Positions 23,733 to 29,041 of a DNA stretch of 29,041 nucleotides are shown one piece after another (the stretch's first letter is position 1; every line of letters begins with the position of its first letter). Position numbers and translations under genes: made by a program. The stretch is taken from contig JAZTWW010000006.1 in the NCBI GenBank assembly GCA_045636065.1, positions 1 to 29,041 of the forward strand, written 5' to 3'. This DNA is from RGIG5050 sp045636065 (lineage in GTDB: Bacteria; Verrucomicrobiota; Kiritimatiellia; RFP12; UBA1067). Under the pieces are notes generated by a model that was not told where the DNA came from, made no database searches, and was given only the letters and a program-made list of their open reading frames with translations.

Positions 23733-24605
23733 TTAGACGAGCCCCAACCCTTCAAGGGTCGAGCGTATCACGGCCCTGTTCGCCTCCGTCGTCTCGCACA
23801 GAGGCAGCCTGAATCCCGGCTTGATCCTGCCCATCATCGCAAGAGCCTCTTTGACGGGAATCGGGTTCGAGTCTATGAAGAGGTTCTTGAAGAGAGGATA
23901 GAGCCTTGCGTGCATTTCGCGGGAGCGCACCATGTCACCGGCGAGAGCCGTCCTAACGAAATCGGAGACCTCGCGCGGCGCGACATTGCTGGCGACGGAG
24001 ATGACGCCGGACGCACCGACGCTTATCATCGGCAGGGTGAGCGAATCGTCGCCCGAAAGGACGGTGAGATCGCACCTGTCCTTGATGGCGCTTACGCGCT
24101 CGACGCTGCCGGCGGCCTCCTTGATGGCGGCCACGTTCGGGTGGGCGGCGAGACGCACCACCACATCGAGGGGGATCTCCTTGCCGGTACGCCCGGGCAC
24201 GTTGTAGAGGACCACGGGAAGCCCGAGATCGGCTACGGCCGCGAAATGGCGGTACATGCCCTCGGCGTTCGGCTTGTTGTAGTACGGGGTGACCTGCAAG
24301 GTCGCGTCCGCCCCGCCCATCTTGATGACCTCGGATGTAAGGTGCATCGCCTCGCGCGTGGAGTTGGCTCCGGTGCCTGCGATGACCTTCACCTTGCCGG
24401 AGGCGGCCTCGATCACCTTCTCGATGACCTTTATATGCTCTTCATGGTCGAGCGTGGGGCTTTCGCCGCTCGTTCCGACGGGCACAATGCCCTCGACGCC
24501 GTTCTCCACCTGCCACTCGACGAGCGCCTTCAAGGCCCCCCAGTCAACGCCGCCGTCGGCGTCGAATGGAGTTGCGAGCGCGGTGATCGTTCCCTGGAGC
24601 TTCAT
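23733..24605 (-). CDS. dapA: 4-hydroxy-tetrahydrodipicolinate synthase
   Basis: A 290-residue Schiff-base aldolase that condenses pyruvate with aspartate semialdehyde (the product of Asd, encoded two genes upstream). Lys162 (AAIKEAAG) is the Schiff-base lysine, Tyr134 and Arg139 lie in YNVPGRTG, and the GTSGE segment has Thr45-Ser46 where many members have Thr-Thr. Normal length. The start has GAGG six bases upstream; the gap to argD is 17 bases. Confidence 0.97.
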   Translation of the reverse strand: MKLQGTITALATPFDADGGVDWGALKALVEWQVENGVEGIVPVGTSGESPTLDHEEHIKVIEKVIEAASGKVKVIAGTGANSTREAMHLTSEVIKMGGADATLQVTPYYNKPNAEGMYRHFAAVADLGLPVVLYNVPGRTGKEIPLDVVVRLAAHPNVAAIKEAAGSVERVSAIKDRCDLTVLSGDDSLTLPMISVGASGVISVASNVAPREVSDFVRTALAGDMVRSREMHARLYPLFKNLFIDSNPIPVKEALAMMGRIKPGFRLPLCETTEANRAVIRSTLEGLGLV

Positions 24606-24622
24606 TTCAAGCCTCGATTCGT

Positions 24623-25819
24623 TCAGCCCCAGAGCTCGTCCAGGGCGTCTCCCATCATTTCAACAGCATCCTCAAGATGGCTTTCCTTCATGGAGAGCGT
24701 CGGGAGGAACCTTACAACGTTCGATCCGGCGGTGAGCGCGAGAACGCCCGCCTCGCGGAACGCCTCCACGATCTCGGCCGGATTGCCGTCCACGACCAGC
24801 CCCAGCATGAGGCCGGTGCCGCGCACTTCAAGCGCCTTGTCGTACTTCTCAACAAAGCTTTCGAGGGCGGCCCTCAAGAGCTCGCCCTTCGTCACGGCGG
24901 CGTCGAGAAGGCCATCGCTCTCGATGACCCCGATCGTCGCCAGCGCGGCGGCGCATGAAAGCGGATTTCCGCCGAACGTCGAGGCGTGGCTTCCCGGGGG
25001 GAAGACGTAGGCGAAGCGTTCGTTCGCGACGAGCGCTCCCATGGGGACGCCGTCGGCAAGGCTCTTCGCGGCGGTGAAGAGGTCGGGCTTGACGCTGTAG
25101 TTCTGCCAGCCCCACCACTTGCCGGTGCGGCCCATGCCGGACTGGACCTCGTCGCAGACCATGATGAGGTTCCGCTCGTCGCAGAGCTGGCGCACGCCGG
25201 CCATGAACTCCTCGGTGGCGGGCGTTACGCCGCCCTCTCCCTGGATGGCCTCGAGCATGATGGCGACGGTCTTGTCGGTCACGGCGGCGCGGACGCTTTC
25301 GATGTCGTTGAAGTCGGCGTACCTGAAGCCGGCGAGAAGCGGCTCGAAGCCCCTCTGGCACCAGCTCTGGCCCGTTGCCGAGACAGTCGCGAGCGTGCGG
25401 CCGTGGAAGCCCTGGCGCATCGTCACTATCTCGTAGCGCCCGCCTTCGCCGGAGCCCCAGAGGCGCGCGAGCTTGATGGCGGCCTCGTTGGCCTCAGCGC
25501 CGGAGTTGCAGAAAAACGCCCTGCCGCCGTCGAAGCCGGCGGTCTCGACGAGCTTCTTCGCGAGCTTGCCCTGGCCCTCGTGCATGAAGAGGTTCGAGCA
25601 GTGGCCGAGCGTGGCCGCCTGGTCCTGGACGGCCTTGACGACGGTCTCGTTGCAGTGGCCGATGTTGTGTACGCCGATTCCGCTCGTAAGATCGTAGTAT
25701 TGCTTGCCCTCCGCATCCCAGACGCGGCTGCCCTTCCCCTTCTCGATAACGATGCTCGGGGTGTACGTCCCCATGACGTACGCGTTGTATGTCTCTTTTA
25801 TCTCGTCACTTCTGCTCAT
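24623..25819 (-). CDS. argD: Acetylornithine (possibly also succinyldiaminopimelate) aminotransferase
   Basis: A 398-residue class III PLP-dependent aminotransferase. The PLP lysine is Lys252 (FTAAKSLADG), Asp223 lies in CDEVQSG, and the SGAEANEAA phosphate-binding segment is at about 106-114. It overlaps argB by 14 bases, which links it to arginine synthesis, and runs straight into dapA-dapB, so a second role as the diaminopimelate-pathway aminotransferase (known for ArgD/DapC in E. coli) is plausible. Substrate cannot be decided from the sequence. Confidence 0.93.
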   Translation of the reverse strand: MSRSDEIKETYNAYVMGTYTPSIVIEKGKGSRVWDAEGKQYYDLTSGIGVHNIGHCNETVVKAVQDQAATLGHCSNLFMHEGQGKLAKKLVETAGFDGGRAFFCNSGAEANEAAIKLARLWGSGEGGRYEIVTMRQGFHGRTLATVSATGQSWCQRGFEPLLAGFRYADFNDIESVRAAVTDKTVAIMLEAIQGEGGVTPATEEFMAGVRQLCDERNLIMVCDEVQSGMGRTGKWWGWQNYSVKPDLFTAAKSLADGVPMGALVANERFAYVFPPGSHASTFGGNPLSCAAALATIGVIESDGLLDAAVTKGELLRAALESFVEKYDKALEVRGTGLMLGLVVDGNPAEIVEAFREAGVLALTAGSNVVRFLPTLSMKESHLEDAVEMMGDALDELWG

Positions 25820-26702
25820 CGGCCACTATCTCCGTTCCCACGCCTTCGCGCGTGAAGATTTCCAACAAAAGCGAATGCGGCATGCGCCCGTCCACAAGGT
25901 GTACCTTGCGCACGCCGGAGCGTATCGCATCTTCGCAACCTTCGATCTTGGGCAGCATGCCGCCCAAGATCGTACCTTCCCTCTTAAGCTTCTCTATGCT
26001 TGAAAGATGCAGCGTCGCGAGGAGCGTCGAGGGATCTGACGGGTTCCTCAGAAGCCCGGGGACGTCGGAGACGACCGCGAACTTCCTGACCTTCAGGGCC
26101 TTCGCAAGCATTGCGGCGGCGCTGTCGGCGTTGACGTTGTAGAGGTGGTCGTCGTCCACCCCAGTGCCGACGGGGGTCACCACGGGGACTATCCCGGCAT
26201 CGAGCATCTCGCCTACCGCCCTTGTGTCCACACCGACCGGCTCGCCCACGTACCCGAGGTCGAGATCGGCGCCCGTCGCGGGATCATGCTTCAAAACCTT
26301 CTTCACGCGGAACATCCAGTTGCCGTGCAGCGGACGCGCGTTCGTCTGCATAGTCTGCAGACGTCTTACAAGATCGCGGTTGACGACGTTGTTGAGCGTG
26401 CGCCTGACGATCTCCATCGTGGCCTCGTCGGTGACCCTGAGCCCGGCGAGGAACTTCGGCTCCATTCCGCTTTCCTTGAGCGCGCGGGAGATCGCCTTGC
26501 CGCCGCCATGGACGAGAACCACCTTGATACCTACGGCGTCGAGGAATGCTATGTCCCTAAGAAGCGAATCGAGATGATCCGCGTTCTCCATCACGCTGCC
26601 GCCGATCTTTATCAGCATCACGCTCCCGGCGAAGTCCTGTATGTATCCAAGCGCCTCGCACAGCACATCCGCCTTCTTTGTCGCTGTATCTAGTTTTTCC
26701 AT
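25806..26702 (-). CDS. argB: Acetylglutamate kinase
   Basis: A 298-residue amino-acid kinase that phosphorylates N-acetylglutamate, the second step of arginine synthesis. Key segments are IKIGGS (Lys32), the glycine loop HGGGK (65-69), GLRVTD (Arg89), YNVNADSAAAMLA, and Lys in PKIEGCEDAI. The N-terminal KADVLCEALGYIQDFAG is the standard opening of ArgB, so the ATG at 26702 is right even though no Shine-Dalgarno precedes it; the promoter -10 ends 9 bases upstream. First gene of the apparent argB-argD-dapA-dapB-greA-dksA-lspA unit. Confidence 0.96.
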   Translation of the reverse strand: MEKLDTATKKADVLCEALGYIQDFAGSVMLIKIGGSVMENADHLDSLLRDIAFLDAVGIKVVLVHGGGKAISRALKESGMEPKFLAGLRVTDEATMEIVRRTLNNVVNRDLVRRLQTMQTNARPLHGNWMFRVKKVLKHDPATGADLDLGYVGEPVGVDTRAVGEMLDAGIVPVVTPVGTGVDDDHLYNVNADSAAAMLAKALKVRKFAVVSDVPGLLRNPSDPSTLLATLHLSSIEKLKREGTILGGMLPKIEGCEDAIRSGVRKVHLVDGRMPHSLLLEIFTREGVGTEIVADEQK

Positions 26703-26711
26703 GGAAAGTAT

Positions 26712-26740
26712 ATTATACCAAATTCGAGCCCCGCCGTAAA
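26712..26740 (-). promoter_or_regulatory. Extended -10 promoter of the argB operon
   Basis: On the minus strand, -35 TTTACG (26740-26735), 17-bp spacer ending in TTTGG, and -10 TATAAT (26717-26712). Transcription should begin about 2-4 bases before the argB ATG. Confidence 0.75.
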
Positions 26741-26741
26741 C

Positions 26742-26776
26742 CGCAAACCGCAGAATGGAGAAATCCGCGGTTTGCG
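26742..26776. terminator. Strong hairpin between asd and argB
   Basis: The perfect 10-bp stem CGCAAACCGC/GCGGTTTGCG (26742-26751/26767-26776) with a 15-base loop starts 11 bases after the asd stop and ends just before the argB -35 box. It probably ends the asd transcript, although no T-run follows; it may also be a binding dyad for argB control. Confidence 0.6.
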
Positions 26777-26787
26777 CCGGCGGCAGG

Positions 26788-27813
26788 CTAGATGCGCCCG
26801 CGCTTTACGAGGCATTCGGCGATCTCAACGGCGTTCAGGGCGGCGCCCCTCAAGAGCTGGTCGCCCGAGACGAACATGTCGAGCCCCTTCCTGTCGCTGC
26901 GGCTTATGTCCTGGCGGATGCGCCCCACGAGAACGTCGTACTTGGCCGTCGCGTCGAGCGGCATCGGATAGACGTTGGCGAGCGGATCGTCCACGACCTT
27001 CACGCCTTCGCTCGCCGCAAGGATCTCGCGTGCCTCTTCAGGCGTTATATCCTGCTCGAACTCGAGGTTGAGCGACTCCGAATGGGCGCGCATTATCGGT
27101 ACGCGCACGGACGTGCAGCTCACCATAAGCCCGGGCTCGTGGAGCATCTTGCGCGACTCGTTGCGCATCTTGAGCTCTTCGAGCGTGTACCAGTTCGTTT
27201 CGTCGAACTTGTCGATGTGGGGGATGAGATTGTCGGTGAGCTGGTGCGCGAACGCCTTTACGGTGAGCGGGCGGCCCTCCACCATCTCCCTCATCTGGAT
27301 TCCGAGCTCCTCCATGCCCGCGGCGCCCGCGCCGGAGGCCGCCTGGTATGTGCTCGCGATGAGCCTTTTGAGCCTCTTGGCCCTGTGGAGGGGAGCTACG
27401 GCCTCAAGCATTATCGCCGTGGTGCAGTTGGGGTTCGCGACGACTGCGCACTTGCCCGGGACTATCACGTCGAGGTCTTCGGGGTTCACCTGCGGAACGA
27501 CGAGCGGGACGCCCTCCTCCTGCCTGAACGCGCGCGAATTGTCGATCATCACCGCGCCCGCCGAGACGACGGCGTCGCGGAACTCGATCGAGCTTGCGGT
27601 GCCGCCCGCGAAAAGGACGATGTCCAGCCCCTTGAAAGAATCCTTCTCCGCCTTCATGACATGCACGGTCTCGCCGGCGATCACCTCATCGCGCTCGCGC
27701 GAGGCGAATACCTTTATGGGGTTCATCGGGAAGCTGCGCTCCTTGAGAACCTTCACCATCTCCGCGCCGACCGCGCCAACGCCAACAAGACCGACATTGT
27801 ATCTCTTGCTCAT
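26788..27813 (-). CDS. asd: Aspartate-semialdehyde dehydrogenase
   Basis: A 341-residue NADP-dependent enzyme that makes aspartate semialdehyde, the branch point to lysine/diaminopimelate, threonine and methionine, and the substrate of the DapA encoded downstream. It has the N-terminal GVGAVGAEM nucleotide loop (11-19), catalytic Cys130 (NPNCTT), Gln157 and catalytic His244 (RAHSESL). Normal length. AAAGGAAGG precedes the ATG. It has its own promoter and a hairpin after its stop, so it may be a single-gene unit. Confidence 0.97.
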   Translation of the reverse strand: MSKRYNVGLVGVGAVGAEMVKVLKERSFPMNPIKVFASRERDEVIAGETVHVMKAEKDSFKGLDIVLFAGGTASSIEFRDAVVSAGAVMIDNSRAFRQEEGVPLVVPQVNPEDLDVIVPGKCAVVANPNCTTAIMLEAVAPLHRAKRLKRLIASTYQAASGAGAAGMEELGIQMREMVEGRPLTVKAFAHQLTDNLIPHIDKFDETNWYTLEELKMRNESRKMLHEPGLMVSCTSVRVPIMRAHSESLNLEFEQDITPEEAREILAASEGVKVVDDPLANVYPMPLDATAKYDVLVGRIRQDISRSDRKGLDMFVSGDQLLRGAALNAVEIAECLVKRGRI

Positions 27814-27844
27814 CTCGAATTCCTTCCTTTAGCGGAAAAATTGT

Positions 27845-27873
27845 ATTTTACCAAAACTCGGCCTTGCGCGCAA
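27845..27873 (-). promoter_or_regulatory. Extended -10 promoter of asd
   Basis: On the minus strand, -35 TTGCGC (27873-27868), 17-bp spacer ending in TTTTGG, and -10 TAAAAT (27850-27845). The -35 lies inside the hairpin at 27858-27879. Confidence 0.65.
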
Positions 27874-27879
27874 GACCGA
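27858..27879 (-). terminator. Intrinsic terminator of the DUF1846 gene overlapping the asd promoter
   Basis: A 10-bp near-perfect dyad TCGGTCTTGC/GCAAGGCCGA (27879-27870/27867-27858, minus strand, one U-G pair) is followed by GTTTTGG. It starts 12 bases after the stop of the DUF1846 gene and shares bases with the asd -35 box and spacer. Confidence 0.6.
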
Positions 27880-27891
27880 ATCGCCGCCGCC

Positions 27892-28911
27892 TCAAGCCTC
27901 AGCCTTCGCTATGCAGCTCAAGGCGCGCGCGAGCCTGTCCATGCCGCACTTTCCGGCCTCAAGGTCGGCGAGGACCCTGTCCAGCCTGCGGCGGCACTCC
28001 TGGCGCGAGGCCTCCCTGACGGCGTAGTCGTCCACGATGCCGCTTGCGATCCTGTTCACGCCCATGTCTGTCGGGCTCTTGTACGGACAGCTCTGGTGCA
28101 TCATCCTCTCCCATATCTCGCGCAGGATAGGATAGGCGTCGACGTCGCGGTTGTAGTTTACGGCCATCTGGTGGTGTGCCGTCCAGTGGTGGGGGTCGAT
28201 CTCGTTGACGTCCTCGAGCTCCAGGGTCGCAGCCTCGTAGGCGACATTGAGCGGATGGGCGAGCGGCATGTTCCAGACGGGGAACGTCTCGAACTTCGCG
28301 TAGCCCGCCGGACGGCCCTGGCGCGTCTCGTGATAGAGCATCGTAAGGCAGGTGGCGAACTTGCCGGAGCCGGGGCCGGGGCCGGTTACGACGACGATCG
28401 GCTTCTCCGTCGGGATGTAGTCGTTCCTCCCGTAGCCGGAATCGCTGACTATCGTGTCGAGATCGTTCGGGTAGCCCTTGATCGGATAGTGGTAGAATAC
28501 GCTCACTCCACGGTCCTCAAGCACCTTCGCGAAGGCGCGGGCGGACGGATGGCCGTCGAAGCGGGTGATGACGACTCCCCTTACGGAAATCGTACGCTCC
28601 TTCATCGCGTCGATGAGCTTGAGCGTCTCTTCCTCGTAGGATGTACCGTAGTCGGCGCGGCGCTTCTTCGCCTCGATGTCGCCGGCGTAGATGCAGAGGA
28701 CAAGCTCCGCCTGATCGCCGAGGCTCTGCAGCAGCCTGAGCTTCACGTCTGGGTCGTACCCGGGAAGGCACCTCGCCGCATGGTTGTCCTTCATCAGCTT
28801 GCCGCCGAACTCAAGGTACAGCTTCCCGTACTGTGCCGCCCTGCGGCGGATCTCGGCGCTTTGGTCCGAGAGGTATTTTTCGTTGTCGAACCCGGTAGGT
28901 CTGGATGCCAT
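27892..28911 (-). CDS. DUF1846 family protein, short form
   Basis: A 339-residue cytoplasmic protein of the DUF1846 family. The N-terminus GFDNEKYLSDQSAEI, the KLYLEFGGKL segment, the P-loop-like GPGPGSGK (177-184) and GYAKFETFPVWN are family hallmarks. The family has solved structures but no firmly established function that I know. Usual length is about 490-500 residues; this one ends after the first domain and seems to lack the ~150-residue C-terminal domain. The stop is followed at once by a terminator and the asd promoter. AAAGGA lies ten bases before the ATG. Confidence 0.92.
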   Translation of the reverse strand: MASRPTGFDNEKYLSDQSAEIRRRAAQYGKLYLEFGGKLMKDNHAARCLPGYDPDVKLRLLQSLGDQAELVLCIYAGDIEAKKRRADYGTSYEEETLKLIDAMKERTISVRGVVITRFDGHPSARAFAKVLEDRGVSVFYHYPIKGYPNDLDTIVSDSGYGRNDYIPTEKPIVVVTGPGPGSGKFATCLTMLYHETRQGRPAGYAKFETFPVWNMPLAHPLNVAYEAATLELEDVNEIDPHHWTAHHQMAVNYNRDVDAYPILREIWERMMHQSCPYKSPTDMGVNRIASGIVDDYAVREASRQECRRRLDRVLADLEAGKCGMDRLARALSCIAKAEA

Positions 28912-28942
28912 GTCAAAAGTGTCCTTTCATCACCGGGACGCT

Positions 28943-28971
28943 ATTATACCAAAAATCCGCAGGAGGTTCAA
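28943..28971 (-). promoter_or_regulatory. Extended -10 promoter of the DUF1846 gene
   Basis: On the minus strand, -35 TTGAAC (28971-28966), 17-bp spacer ending in TTTTTGG, and -10 TATAAT (28948-28943). The best match to consensus in the window, with a leader of about 25 bases carrying the ribosome binding site. Confidence 0.8.
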
Positions 28972-28998
28972 CTGGGTGGAGGAGGATAATAAGGAGAA

Positions 28999-29041
28999 GG
29001 GATAAAAGCGATAAAAGGGATGGAAGGGATAAATCCGATGA
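28999..29041. repeat. Tandem 9-bp repeat at the window edge
   Basis: Nearly five units of a 9-bp motif follow each other: GGGATAAAA, GCGATAAAA, GGGATGGAA, GGGATAAAT and the start of a fifth (CCGATGA). The array continues, or ends, beyond the window. It lies about 28 bases upstream of the -35 box of the DUF1846 promoter. Confidence 0.55.

Noticed and set aside
26755..28989. A 744-codon plus-strand frame opposite asd and the DUF1846 gene
   Set aside because: It covers two well-identified minus-strand genes and their promoters, and its translation looks like antisense low-complexity sequence.

Overview
The window is a densely coded, fairly GC-rich bacterial chromosome segment. All recognisable genes except one IS transposase lie on the minus strand, so the natural reading direction is from 29041 down to 1. 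The best guess is a member of the PVC superphylum (Kiritimatiellota/Verrucomicrobiota-like, perhaps a gut lineage). This is an inference from three things: a very long GreA of the kind known in Chlamydia, a large secreted multi-domain glycan-degrading enzyme, and a lipoprotein beta-galactosidase carrying a discoidin-type binding domain. No rRNA or other strong taxonomic marker is present.

Right part (about 29041-19631), core metabolism. A DUF1846 protein and asd each have their own promoter. They are followed by a tight run argB-argD-dapA-dapB-(long greA)-(dksA/traR-like)-lspA that looks like one operon for the aspartate/lysine-diaminopimelate and arginine pathways, two RNA-polymerase secondary-channel or zinc-finger type factors, and the lipoprotein signal peptidase. 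Middle part (19622-12491): a GH2 beta-galactosidase lipoprotein translationally coupled to an orphan OppF/DppF-type ABC ATPase. Then comes a coaD-DUF177(yceD)-rpmF-plsX housekeeping operon and a tRNA-Pro(TGG) gene with encoded CCA.

Left part (12490-1), accessory. A 2567-residue secreted protein carries a LamG-like domain, two SGNH esterase domains each followed by a copy of the same unnamed beta-rich domain, a GH16 domain, a second LamG-like domain and a GH33-type sialidase. The gene sits between the intact tRNA-Pro and a degraded copy of a tRNA 3' half that is followed by an intrinsic terminator, a layout expected of a cassette inserted at a tRNA 3' end. Beyond it are a single-ORF IS3-family transposase (plus strand), an AAA/DUF4143 ATPase gene paired with a helical-repeat (DUF6880-like) gene, a cluster of three small hairpins, and the start of a gene whose ribosome binding site is predicted to be hidden in a long-range stem.

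Five minus-strand promoters (upstream of DUF1846, asd, argB, the GH2 gene and coaD) share a 17-bp spacer and an extended -10 of the form TNTGG/TTTGG followed by TATAAT-like hexamers. Two of them (argB, coaD) lie so close to the start codon that the mRNAs should be leaderless. The sialidase, esterase and GH16 domains, together with the surface beta-galactosidase, suggest a role in stripping O-acetylated, sialylated, galactose-rich glycans such as mucin O-glycans. This is inferred from domain families only.
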